Source: a virus
DNA length: 31,519 bases
Virus record (IMG/VR): IMGVR_UViG_3300027710_000090
Span: 1 to 31,519 of that record
Direction: 5' to 3' (one strand)
Of this stretch, positions 16,572 to 24,700 are shown one piece after another (the first letter of the stretch is position 1; each line of letters begins with the position of its first letter). The position numbers and the translations under genes were made by a program. The notes under the pieces were generated by a model. The model did no database searches. It was not told the origin of the DNA and saw only the letters and a program-made list of their open reading frames with translations.

Positions 16572-17330
16572 ATGACATGGTACCCAAAGGTAGCTAGTAT
16601 TCAGGATAACGGATTTGGCGGTTCTCGTAACGGTAGAGCAGTTAACGGAGTTGTAATTCACCACGTAGCTGGCACAAACGGACTTAGCTATGTGGCAAAC
16701 AAAAACAGCAGAAACTCTCACCCGACCTATCACGTCTCAAACTCAGGTGCTGTAACAGGGATTGTAAATCCAGAGCGTAGGCCCTTCTCAACGGCTGGAG
16801 AGCCTGACCCTAGTGCTATTAGCTTTGAGATTGATAACTCATCCATAGGTGGGGACTGGCCTATATCGCCAGCTGCACTTGACGCATTGATTGATGTTAT
16901 TGTATTTCATGCAAGCATTTCTCCTAGAGCCAACCGAGGCTTTGCTAAGAACATTAAGAACCAAGTTCAATCAGAATTTTTTATTGCTTGGCATCAGCAG
17001 TACGTAGCAACAGCTTGCCCAGGACCCTTTGTAATCTCACAACTTGATTACATTGTTGCCGAGTGCAACAAAAGAGCCAACCAAGCAGTCGCACCTGTTG
17101 CACCAGTTATTCCAACCCCACCACCCGCCAGCAGAAAGCCAAGACTACTTAGATTCTTGAAGCGTGGGTCAACAGGCTCAAATGTCAAGTACCTTCAAAG
17201 CGTTCTAGGTATCAAGGCTGACGGCATCTTTGGTCCAATAACAGATGCTAGAGTAAAGCAATTTCAGCGTGAACAGGGTCTTAAAGTAGACGGCATTGTA
17301 GGCTGGATTACTTGGGGCAGACTTCCGTAA
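16572..17330 (+). CDS. Endolysin: N-acetylmuramoyl-L-alanine amidase with peptidoglycan-binding domain
   Basis: A 252-residue lysin. Residues about 20-165 form an Amidase_2 (PGRP-like) zinc amidase: VIHHVAG (His30/31), TYHVSNSG and FEIDN in the core, then AWHQQYVATACPG with His141 and Cys149 as the remaining zinc ligands. After a Pro-rich linker (about 172-190), residues about 197-252 form a PG_binding_1 domain (KRGSTGSNVKYLQSVLG, then ADGIFGPIT and VDGIVGWITW). It cuts the bond between MurNAc and L-Ala. It has no signal peptide, so it should depend on the holin candidates at 29743-30216. It is unusually placed, between fibre and connector genes. Confidence 0.92.
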   Translation: MTWYPKVASIQDNGFGGSRNGRAVNGVVIHHVAGTNGLSYVANKNSRNSHPTYHVSNSGAVTGIVNPERRPFSTAGEPDPSAISFEIDNSSIGGDWPISPAALDALIDVIVFHASISPRANRGFAKNIKNQVQSEFFIAWHQQYVATACPGPFVISQLDYIVAECNKRANQAVAPVAPVIPTPPPASRKPRLLRFLKRGSTGSNVKYLQSVLGIKADGIFGPITDARVKQFQREQGLKVDGIVGWITWGRLP

Positions 17331-17355
17331 TCCAAGTTAATTATTCAAGGTAAGG

Positions 17356-17361
17356 TACAAT
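17356..17361 (+). promoter_or_regulatory. -10 box placing transcription start on the ATG at 17368
   Basis: TACAAT preceded by AAGG and followed by AG, exactly 6 nt before the ATG at 17368. AAGG could be mistaken for a Shine-Dalgarno sequence but is 12-15 nt from the ATG. The same AAGG-TAnAATAG-N4-ATG layout occurs at 29291. Predicts a leaderless connector mRNA. Confidence 0.45.
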
Positions 17362-17367
17362 AGAAAC

Positions 17368-17775
17368 ATGGCTCAGACACCAGACATATATCCTCCAAAT
17401 TACGCAACTGCAATTGGGCAAGTTCGTTTGCTTATTCCAGACACAGAGCAACTTGACAACCTAGCCAACCCATCTGTGGCGGATGCGTATATTTTTGATG
17501 ACTACCAGATTCAAGCCTTCCTAAGTCTATACTCTAATAACGTAAAGAGGGCGGCTGCTCAGGCTAAGCTTGTGCTTGCTACCTCTGAGGCACTGATAAA
17601 CAAAGTTATCCGTACAGCCGACTATACAACTGATGGTGCCAAGCTTGGTGCTGAGTTACGTGCTCAGGCCAAGGCTCTTCAGGATGAGGCTGACAAAGAT
17701 GACCTTGCTGACGCTTATGAGACTAGCTTTATTGTTGTACCTCAAACAACTAAGTGGGATAACAGTTGGCTCTAA
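17368..17775 (+). CDS. Head-to-tail connector (adaptor) protein
   Basis: A 135-residue helical protein opening the connector module. It has an N-terminal ATAIGQVRLLIPD helix followed by an 'FDDYQIQAFLSLYS' segment, a pattern I recognise in gp6/gp15-type adaptors that form the ring below the portal ('yxdeeIxaxLxxy'), then a long helix (VKRAAAQAKLVLATSEALI) and a charged helix. Next to it lie a stopper-like, a gp10-like and a terminator-like gene in the conventional order. Assigned by pattern and gene order. It ends in NSWL and overlaps the next gene by 10 bases. Confidence 0.8.
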   Translation: MAQTPDIYPPNYATAIGQVRLLIPDTEQLDNLANPSVADAYIFDDYQIQAFLSLYSNNVKRAAAQAKLVLATSEALINKVIRTADYTTDGAKLGAELRAQAKALQDEADKDDLADAYETSFIVVPQTTKWDNSWL

Positions 17776-18236
17776 ATACTAGAGGCTCTGTACATCCTAA
17801 GTGGCCTACGCATAACCAAGGCGTTGGCTACGGACTCATGCTTGCTTCTGTGCAGATTTATAACCCAAGTTCTGGAAGCCAGCAATACAATGCAACCACC
17901 AACTCTTGGACTGGTAACGTAACTGCTCTTTACACAGGCAAGGCTAGGATACAGCCAATCAATGCAGTCAACGAAGTTAACGATGCCTATAACCCAACTT
18001 TCATTAAGACTGTTAGGGTGCAAATTGCTTACAATAAAAATCAGATAACAGGCGCAACTGCAGCAATGCCAGACATTAGACCAAACGACAGGATGAAAGT
18101 AACATCCTCTCCATTTAACTTAGCCCTTGAAAAGTTTGTTTATGTTGTTACAGATGTAATGAACTCAAGCAACTCTTGGGAAAGAACTTTAATCTGCAGA
18201 GTTGACTCAGAGCTAGACCCAACGGTGACCAGCTAA
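17766..18236 (+). CDS. Head-tail stopper/connector protein with TTG start
   Basis: A 156-residue protein second in the connector set. TTG at 17766 gives MALNTRGSVHPKWPTHNQG, an N-terminus typical of actinophage stopper proteins; the first in-frame ATG is about 23 codons later and would remove it. A weak GTGGGA precedes the TTG. The body contains GKARIQPINAVNEVNDAYNPTFIKTVRVQI, the beta-barrel core expected of gp16-type stoppers that seal the portal channel until tail attachment, and a RPNDRMKV segment. It starts inside the adaptor gene and shares a base (TAATG) with the next start. Confidence 0.75.
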   Translation: MALNTRGSVHPKWPTHNQGVGYGLMLASVQIYNPSSGSQQYNATTNSWTGNVTALYTGKARIQPINAVNEVNDAYNPTFIKTVRVQIAYNKNQITGATAAMPDIRPNDRMKVTSSPFNLALEKFVYVVTDVMNSSNSWERTLICRVDSELDPTVTS

Positions 18237-18886
18237 TGCCATCGAGGTTCCCGTCAATAAGTGCAAATGGTAGCGTTGGTTACGAGACTAGCGATAAAGA
18301 AGAGTTTGATAATTCTCTAGAATTTAGATTTGATTACAGTGATGTTGATACTACCGTGAGGGAAGTTAAGAAGCAGCTTTCTGATTTGGGTTACGAAATA
18401 CATAAGACCTTTAAAGAGATGTCAATACCAATAAGTAGAAGTGCAAATAAGCAGTTTACTATCTCTCCTAAAATATCAGGTGACCTTGATAGGTCAACCG
18501 CTGGAATAATGAGATACGATATCGCTATGCTTGCAGATGGTAAGAGAATTGCAGATGCGCTAGCGCCAGCAATGAGTCAGATTGGTCAAGAAGGAAAAGA
18601 GACCATGAAGAAATACGCCAATAGAATTGACACTGGATTAATGAATAGTAAAATCTTCTACAAAACAAGAAGATTGAAAAGTTCTTATGTTGTAACAATT
18701 GGTTGGACAGAGCTTTGGTACAAGTACTTTGGTTTCCAGGAAAACGGAACTGAAAAGATAAACCCAATGCGCTCTGTGCTTAGGACTTACATGGAAATGT
18801 TGCCAAGATTTAGAGAGTTTGCCAGCAAGTTCATTTTAAATTACAAGAGAACTGGAAAGAATTCTGGAGGTGTAAACTACAGATGA
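18236..18886 (+). CDS. HK97 gp10-like neck protein
   Basis: A 216-residue, basic, largely helical protein at the third connector position. The C-terminal half contains SSYVVTIGWTELWYKYFGFQENGTEKINPM, the characteristic 'YxxFQExGT..i.PxPf' region of the HK97 gp10 family, which sits at the neck between the connector ring and the tail terminator. The N-terminal 110 residues are longer than in the usual family and are predicted helical. Its start overlaps the previous stop by one base and its end overlaps the next start by four (ATGA), so expression is coupled. Confidence 0.8.
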   Translation: MPSRFPSISANGSVGYETSDKEEFDNSLEFRFDYSDVDTTVREVKKQLSDLGYEIHKTFKEMSIPISRSANKQFTISPKISGDLDRSTAGIMRYDIAMLADGKRIADALAPAMSQIGQEGKETMKKYANRIDTGLMNSKIFYKTRRLKSSYVVTIGWTELWYKYFGFQENGTEKINPMRSVLRTYMEMLPRFREFASKFILNYKRTGKNSGGVNYR

Positions 18887-19308
18887 GCCTAGACCTATTA
18901 TCCGTACAAGACGCAATTGTAACTAAGATTAATGAACTGGCCCAAGATGTCTACGAGACTACGGCACCAGATGATTCAAAGCTTAGGTTTGATATTAACG
19001 GAATGATTTTGCCATACATAGTTGTAGAATTTGCAGACATGTATGACGATACAACTGCATCAGGAATACTATCTAGTAGGTATGACGTGAAGTCATCTTA
19101 CATAGTTGTCTCCTGTGTTGGTCCTACCCAGCGTTCTGCTAGGCAGGTAACTCAGTTAGTAAGAGATAAACTTACTGGCTTCGCACCATCTAACGCTGGC
19201 GAATTGACGCTAGCTGGCGGTGGACTATCCTATACGGTTGCAGACTCAAAGCCCAACCGCTTTGTCTCTGAAATTGGGTTTACCTTTAAGGTGAACACCG
19301 TATGGTAA
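18883..19308 (+). CDS. Tail terminator protein
   Basis: A 141-residue protein at the end of the connector set and just before the tail-tube region. Pattern: an N-terminal helix (LLSVQDAIVTKINELAQDVYETT), strands around ILPYIVVEFAD, a SSYIVVSCVGPTQRSARQVTQLVRDKLTGF strand-helix unit, and a final strand pair. This alpha/beta fold and the 'aR.la..vrd.L.Gf' helix match tail terminators such as gpU-like proteins that cap the tube and join it to the head. ATGA overlap with the previous gene. The final stop codon forms part of the next -10 box. Confidence 0.8.
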   Translation: MSLDLLSVQDAIVTKINELAQDVYETTAPDDSKLRFDINGMILPYIVVEFADMYDDTTASGILSSRYDVKSSYIVVSCVGPTQRSARQVTQLVRDKLTGFAPSNAGELTLAGGGLSYTVADSKPNRFVSEIGFTFKVNTVW

Positions 19309-19311
19309 AAT
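19303..19311 (+). promoter_or_regulatory. Extended -10 promoter for the tail-tube genes, overlapping a stop codon
   Basis: TGG-TAAAAT (19303-19311), where the TAA is also the stop of the tail terminator gene. A second box, TAGAAT, follows at 19311-19316. GGAAGGA at 19323-19329 then serves the ATG at 19336, so the leader would be about 18 nt. Confidence 0.45.
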
Positions 19312-19335
19312 AGAATATAGTATGGAAGGATTATA

Positions 19336-19578
19336 ATGGCTTTCGCTAAAAACACACGTACTGGCAAAACTACCAGTGTCCCTGAGCACTACCTTGGACA
19401 CCCAGTTTTGGGCAAAGACCTTGTTGCAATTGATGATAAGGTTGAGGCTGCACCAAAAGAAAAAAACAAAAAAAATGAATCTACTAGCTTCTTTAAAAGC
19501 AAAGCAGTAGAGGAAGTCCAGGAGCAGCCTGCTCCAACAATCAAATTAGAGAACGAGGAAAACGAAGATGCCCACTAA
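19336..19578 (+). CDS. Small hypothetical protein before the major tail protein (80 aa)
   Basis: ATG at 19336 with GGAAGGA upstream. Residues 15-30 (SVPEHYLGHPVLGKDL) match a short conserved element of small actinophage proteins encoded just before the tube gene; the rest is a highly charged, low-complexity Lys/Glu tail that is probably disordered. The gene overlaps the tail-tube gene by 11 bases. A role in tail assembly is suggested only by this location and by the tight coupling. No enzyme motif. Confidence 0.7.
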   Translation: MAFAKNTRTGKTTSVPEHYLGHPVLGKDLVAIDDKVEAAPKEKNKKNESTSFFKSKAVEEVQEQPAPTIKLENEENEDAH

Positions 19579-20650
19579 GCTACTCCGCCCTAACGTTGGT
19601 ATTTATGTTGCTACCGCAGACGCATTTGTTAACTACAAGACCCCAACGCTAGCCGAAATTACCGCAGTAACAAAGGTGTTTAACATTTCGCCAGCAGTTA
19701 CTGACGATTACACACTGAACATGACCGAATCCGACAGCGATGACTCACTAGCCATCGTGGACAACGCATCCGTTCAGACACCAACCTACTTTAACTACGA
19801 GGCATCTCTTGATGGATTCCGTGATGAGAACCCAGCAGCAGCCTCAGTTTACAACAAGTTCCGTGACTTGTTCAAGGCTCCAGATGTAAAGTACTACCTA
19901 ATCAAGCGTGTTGGTTACGCACACAATGCAGCTTTTGCTGCTGGACAGCTAGTATCAATCTACGGCGTAAAGACCGACTTCCCAGTCGAGCTAGTCGGAG
20001 ACGGCGAAATGATTCGTGACGGTGCTCGCTTCCTAACTACTGGTGAAGTAGCAGTTAACGTTGCAGTCACCGCTGGAACAATCGGAACTGGTCCAGAGCT
20101 AAAGTCAATTGTTGGAACCAAGACCACAGCTAACGGTAAGATTAGAGTTTACTGGGTCCCAACCGCAAACATTACTGGAACTGAAGACGCTTGGCTTGCA
20201 GCGCCAGACATCACTGACTTTACTGCAGCTGGCTCAGTTGACCTAACCTCAGCAATTGCTTGGGACTCATACGAGCTTGGCTCGACTGACTCAAACAAGA
20301 TTGATGACCGTGGAATTGTTGACGAAGGTGCAGTGCAAGAGCGTGGATTCGCTCAGTTCACTGGCTCCCTAATGTTCTTCCGTGGAATTACATCTGAGTC
20401 ATCTGGTGCTTACTACAACGCATTTGAGGCTTTCAAGGCTGCAACTGATGGCTCACGCCCAGTTGGATTCTTGGTAACTCGCATTGGAATACCTGCAACA
20501 ACTGCACTCGCTGCTGCCCAGACCGTATCTGCTTACAAGTTTATTGCAGACGCTTTCATGGACAACACCGAAGGTGAAGACTCTGTTAAGTTCATGGTCA
20601 ACTTTGCCCCTCAGGGTAAGCTTGGCGTAAACGTAGCAACAGTAGCTTAA
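19568..20650 (+). CDS. Major tail (tube) protein
   Basis: A 360-residue, beta-rich protein followed by a strong terminator and then by the chaperone pair, the position of the major tail protein. It begins MPTKLLRPNVGIYVATADAF; the central part has typical tube strands (AVTDDYTLNMTESDSDD, YNKFRDLFKAPDVKYYLIKRVGYA), and residues about 275-320 resemble the closing strands. Codon choice is restricted like that of the capsid gene, fitting high expression. There are no sheath or contractile-tail genes nearby, so the tail is non-contractile. At 360 residues it is long for a tube protein; the middle region (about 155-250) may be an inserted domain. Confidence 0.85.
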   Translation: MPTKLLRPNVGIYVATADAFVNYKTPTLAEITAVTKVFNISPAVTDDYTLNMTESDSDDSLAIVDNASVQTPTYFNYEASLDGFRDENPAAASVYNKFRDLFKAPDVKYYLIKRVGYAHNAAFAAGQLVSIYGVKTDFPVELVGDGEMIRDGARFLTTGEVAVNVAVTAGTIGTGPELKSIVGTKTTANGKIRVYWVPTANITGTEDAWLAAPDITDFTAAGSVDLTSAIAWDSYELGSTDSNKIDDRGIVDEGAVQERGFAQFTGSLMFFRGITSESSGAYYNAFEAFKAATDGSRPVGFLVTRIGIPATTALAAAQTVSAYKFIADAFMDNTEGEDSVKFMVNFAPQGKLGVNVATVA

Positions 20651-20664
20651 CTAATATAGACTGG

Positions 20665-20710
20665 TTGGGGGGAGTTTTGCGCCCATTCACTCCCCCCAAT
20701 CTCTAATTTT
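20665..20710 (+). terminator. Terminator after the tail-tube gene
   Basis: TTGGGGGGAG (20665-20674) pairs perfectly with CTCCCCCCAA (20690-20699), a 10-bp stem with a 15-nt loop, followed by TCTCTAATTTT. The T-tract is imperfect, so partial readthrough into the chaperone and tape-measure genes is likely, letting the tube gene be expressed at a higher level. Confidence 0.8.
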
Positions 20711-20736
20711 AAAATGGCGCAAACGAAAGGCGTAAA

Positions 20737-21312
20737 ATGAGCGAAGAACCAAACGAGTTCCAAGAGGTCTTAGACCTTGTTGAGGATGCACAGAAGCCAG
20801 GCAAGTTTAACCTTGGCGAATTTGTAAAGGGTAGGGGCTACCCTCAAGACACCGTAGAGGTCTACGTTGATGTCGAAAGTGCCTATGAGCTGTCAAAGCT
20901 AAATGATAAACTTGTGCAGACTACTGACACAAAGGAATCCGAGAAGCTTGAAGCTGAAGCAAAAATTCTATCTGACAAAATCCTAGCATCTAAGCTTACT
21001 TTTAGTATGCGTGGTATTGACCAGAAGCAAGTAGAAAACATTGAAGACAAGTCTAAGAAAAAGTTTGACGATAATGACTCTGACTGGATTATTGACTACA
21101 TGTGCGAACTTGTTGCGGCAAACATTGTTAGCGTCACTGACGCAACTGGCAAAGTTGATGAAAGAGTTTTTACTGGCGAAGATGTTGAAGAACTTCGTTC
21201 TTACCTAAGCTCTGAAGCTTGGGAAAAAATTGTTGCAACTATGCAAAAATTAACCCTAGCCACTGGCTACTTTAAGGGGTTAACTGATGCAGGTTTTTTA
21301 CAGAAGTCCTAA
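20737..21312 (+). CDS. Tail assembly chaperone, short (gpG-like) form
   Basis: A 191-residue acidic helical protein between the tube and tape-measure genes, where phages encode the chaperone that holds the tape measure during tube polymerisation. ATG 20737 has AAAGG at good spacing. About residues 28-75 and 80-135 are helical and charged, with SMRGIDQKQVENI in the middle; the C-terminus ends TDAGFLQKS. Near its end the heptamer TTTTTTA permits a -1 shift into the downstream frame (see 21300-21716), as in lambda gpG/gpGT. Sequence conservation in this family is low, so the call is mainly from position, size and the shift site. Confidence 0.85.
   Translation: MSEEPNEFQEVLDLVEDAQKPGKFNLGEFVKGRGYPQDTVEVYVDVESAYELSKLNDKLVQTTDTKESEKLEAEAKILSDKILASKLTFSMRGIDQKQVENIEDKSKKKFDDNDSDWIIDYMCELVAANIVSVTDATGKVDERVFTGEDVEELRSYLSSEAWEKIVATMQKLTLATGYFKGLTDAGFLQKS
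21294..21300 (+). other. Programmed -1 frameshift site TTTTTTA
   Basis: The upstream frame reads GGT TTT TTA CAG, giving the ideal slippery form T TTT TTA, the same heptamer as in HIV-1 gag-pol. The upstream frame stops 10 nt later (TAA 21310-21312), and the -1 frame is open from just upstream to 21716. GTCC (21306-21309) and GGAC (21317-21320) could form a small stem after the site, but no strong stimulatory structure is obvious. Confidence 0.85.
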
Positions 21313-21716
21313 CCTGGGACGGTAACAGGCAGTATATCGTAAAGATAAAAGCTGCACTCAAGGTTGGGATTAGACCCACTGCTATGTTGTTTCACGAACA
21401 GCCCAGCCAAGACTGGACAGAGTTTGACTTTATGCTAATTGAAGCACTCCAGATTCTTGAGGACGAAACTTGCTCAGAGTGCGGCAATCCCATTTGGGTA
21501 TGCAGAAACGAAACTGCAAGTAACATTGGTTTTAAGATTAAGATTACAAGGTGCTTTGCAAAGGGCGAACTAGAAAAATGGCGAGATAAACAGGACAAGA
21601 AAAAGAGTAAAGCAAACCACGGTGAGCTTCCCTACATAGTATCCTATACTTATGATGATGGCCCATTGCCATCTAGGTCTAGCTATTATAAGGGCCTATC
21701 AGATAAGATAGAATGA
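21300..21716 (+). CDS. Tail assembly chaperone C-terminal part (gpT-like), made as a -1 frameshift fusion
   Basis: This segment has no ribosome-binding site at its first ATG (21384) and is best read as the extension of the upstream chaperone: 188 codons from 20737 through TTA (21298-21300), then 138 residues from ACA at 21300, about 326 residues in all. The junction reads ..AGFL then TEVLTWDGNRQY. The domain includes LKVGIRPTAMLFHEQPSQDW, an EALQILEDETCSEC region with CSECGNPIWVC (two CxxC-like pairs that may bind zinc), and a basic stretch. The frameshift fusion recruits the tape measure in lambda-like tails. It ends 4 nt before the tape-measure start. Confidence 0.85.
   Translation, partial: TEVLTWDGNRQYIVKIKAALKVGIRPTAMLFHEQPSQDWTEFDFMLIEALQILEDETCSECGNPIWVCRNETASNIGFKIKITRCFAKGELEKWRDKQDKKKSKANHGELPYIVSYTYDDGPLPSRSSYYKGLSDKIE
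21709..21714 (+). promoter_or_regulatory. -10-like box 6 nt before the tape-measure ATG
   Basis: TAGAAT (21709-21714) inside the end of the chaperone fusion, exactly 6 nt before the ATG at 21721, with no Shine-Dalgarno sequence in between. Same geometry as the boxes at 946, 17356 and 29291. It lacks a TG extension, so confidence is lower. Confidence 0.35.
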
Positions 21717-21720
21717 AATA

Positions 21721-24700
21721 ATGGATAAGCAACGCTACGACATAATGATTGGCATGCAAGCTGGAGAGCTTGCAGCTGGCGTTAAGTCGGCAAAAAAAGA
21801 CCTTGGCAATTTAAAGCAAGCTTTCAAGGATACGCTAGATGTTTTAAATACATCACCAGAACGCTTTGGTCAGAAGCTTACAAAGGAGCTTGAGACTGCT
21901 AGAAAGAAAGCAGCTCAGCTAGTTGCAGAAGTAGAAAAACTTCAAAAAGCTGGAAAGGTAAGCCTAGCTGGTACTGGCGCAAAGGGAACCCAGGCTACTG
22001 TAAAACAATCATCCATGCTTATGGCTGGAGTTTCAGACACACAGTCAGCAATTCGTGCAGCACAGCCTAGTCTCATAGATTCAACTCAAGCTAAGATTAA
22101 GCAAAAAGCACTCTCTGAGTTGCAGAACAAATCTATCACGCTTAGGTATGCCCTTTATGATGTGGCCTCAGCGACTCAGCAGGCCTCTCAAGCTTTGATG
22201 CAATATGCATCTGCAAGCGTAATGGCGGCAGCTGCCCAGGAATCTGCTTTCTCTCAAATTCAAAAAACTCTTATTGGAGATGTAACCACAGAGCAACTTG
22301 AATCTCTGAGAAAAGAATTACTAGCCCTCTCAACTACAATACCAGTTTCATTTGCTGAGTTAACAAAAATAGGTATGCTTGGTTCTCAGCTTGGTATTCA
22401 GGCTGCTGACATAGCTAAGTTTACCGAGGTGGTTGCAAAGTTTACGGCAATTACTGGAATGTCTGCTGAAGAAGCATCAATGGGTTTTGGTAAGTTACAA
22501 AATCTATTGGGATTAAATGGTAAACAATTTGAGTCCCTTGGCTCTGCAATTGCTAAAGTAGGTGTGGAATCAGCTGCTACTGAGCAACAGATTATTAATA
22601 CCGCTGGTCAATTTGCAGCAGTAGCAAAAGCTGCAGGTCTAAGTGCTTCTGAAATTATTGGACTATCCGCATCATTCGCATCCCTAAAAATTGCACCAGA
22701 GGAAACACGTGGGGTTATTGTAAGAACCTTTAGCGAGATTAGCACAGCCGTTGCTAGCTTTAGTAAGGTCACGGAAACTGGAAACCAAAGGTTGCAAAGA
22801 TTTGCACAAATTTCTGGAATGTCAGCTAAAGACTTTGCTGATGGATGGTCAAATAAAGACGGTGGAGCATCGAAGGTATTTGAAGAGTTTGTTCGGGGTT
22901 TATCCGACAGCGACATACCAAAAGAATTAAGAGCAATTGGTTTAGACGGCATTAGAACATCTAAGGGTCTAACTGCACTGGCGGGAGACGTTGATTCAAT
23001 CTTTGGCAGTAGAGATAAGATAGGTGCTGTTGGCGAGCAGATAAAGGGTACAATTGAAATTGCAAGAGAGGCTGGTCTAGAGGGTACTTTCCTTGACGTT
23101 TCTTTTGGTGCAATCGTAGAGGACCTCACATCAAAACTTGAAATGCTCAAAAACTCTTTTGAGAACTTACTTGCTTCCGCAGCTGGTGACGAAAGTTTTA
23201 TGAATTTAATTGGCGGAATAGTTGACACTATAACAAGATTTAACGATGTACTTACACGCGCCTCTGAAAACAGTGAATTTTTTAGAGGTTTTGTTCAGGC
23301 TACAATAGTTATATCCGCACTAGGTGCAGCTTTTCTTGGTCTACTTGCAATATTTGCACTAAGCGGTGCTGGCTTTGCGGCAATGAGGACAGCGTTTGTT
23401 TCATTACAAGCAATGAACATTAGCTTTAGCGGCTCAGTACTTTTTCTAAAAACTCAGTTAGCAACACTAACTGGAACTACAGCTGCAGCAACCACTGGGT
23501 TTGTTGGTATGGGTGGTGGTGCTACAGTTGCCGCTGGTGGAGTTGGCCTACTATCTAAAGCACTTAGTGTATTTAAATTAGCACTAGCAGCTACTGGTAT
23601 TGGTCTTGCTGCAGTTATTATTGGAGAGATAGCCTCAGCTCTTATTCAAGCCTCAGATGCTTCAGAGGGTTCAGTAGTTGGACTTGATGCAGTAACTGAT
23701 GCTGAAGAAAAATTAATAGCAGAAACTAAAGCAGCAAAAGAAGAGCTTATGGCCTTTATTAAACAAGGTCTTGAACCAATTGCAAACTCAGTTAAAGCTC
23801 AAGACTCTCTATTTAATTTGGGCAAAGCCTTAAAGGAAAACGGTGCAGCCTGGGACGAATACAGCGTAAGCGGAAGGGCAAACATAACAGCCCTTCAGTC
23901 TACAATTGAATCTTACGTAACGGCTTTTGGTGGAGACGCTCAGCTATTAGCTAATAACCTTCTTGCTCTTCGTGAGTATATGATTCAAATGGGTATGGGT
24001 GGTGCCTTAGCTTTCGACATGTTAGACATGGCAATTGCCGAAACTGGTGTAGTTGCACAGAAAGCTGTTATAAACTTTGCTTCTTTGGATTCTGGATTTA
24101 AATCAGTATCCACTGGAGCTGGTAAAGCTCAGACCGCTTTGGAAAAAATGACAAAAGCTTTTGAAAAAGCTTTCGAAAAACTTGATGCTACTACCGACCT
24201 AGAAACTTCCTTTGATTCACTTGGTAAATCATTAGAAGAAAACGGAAAAGCAGTAAACAGCTTTACTGATACTGGAAGGTCAAATCTTAAATCACTTCGT
24301 GATGTAATCTTTAGCCTAAAAGATAGCTTAGCTGGAAGTCCTCAATCCCTAGCAAACAACCTTGCATCTTTACGTCAAGCGATGATTAGACTAGGCATAA
24401 CATCTCAGACTGCATTTGAAATGGTTGACCAAGCAATAAAAGCAACTGGTAAAAGCGGCACCGCAACAAGTGATGTAATTCAGGCTATGGTTGATACCAT
24501 AAACGAAGCTGGTCAAGCATCTAAGAAGCTGACTACAATTACCGATTACGTTAGTGACCTAGCCTCTGTGCTTGATGATGCACTTAATAACAGATACGCA
24601 AGACAAGACGCAAGGGACTCAATTAGTAGCGCTTGGGATGCAATTGCTGAATCTGCAGAGACAGCCAGAAGGTCAATTGATGAAGCCAACGCCTCTATAA

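Noticed and set aside
21384-21716. Independent 110-residue gene starting at ATG 21384
   Set aside because: No ribosome-binding site; the frame is open upstream to the TTTTTTA slip site and fits the frameshift extension.
22608-23228. Minus-strand 206-codon frame inside the tape-measure gene
   Set aside because: A shadow of the coding strand: no ribosome-binding site, and it is fully inside a clear gene.
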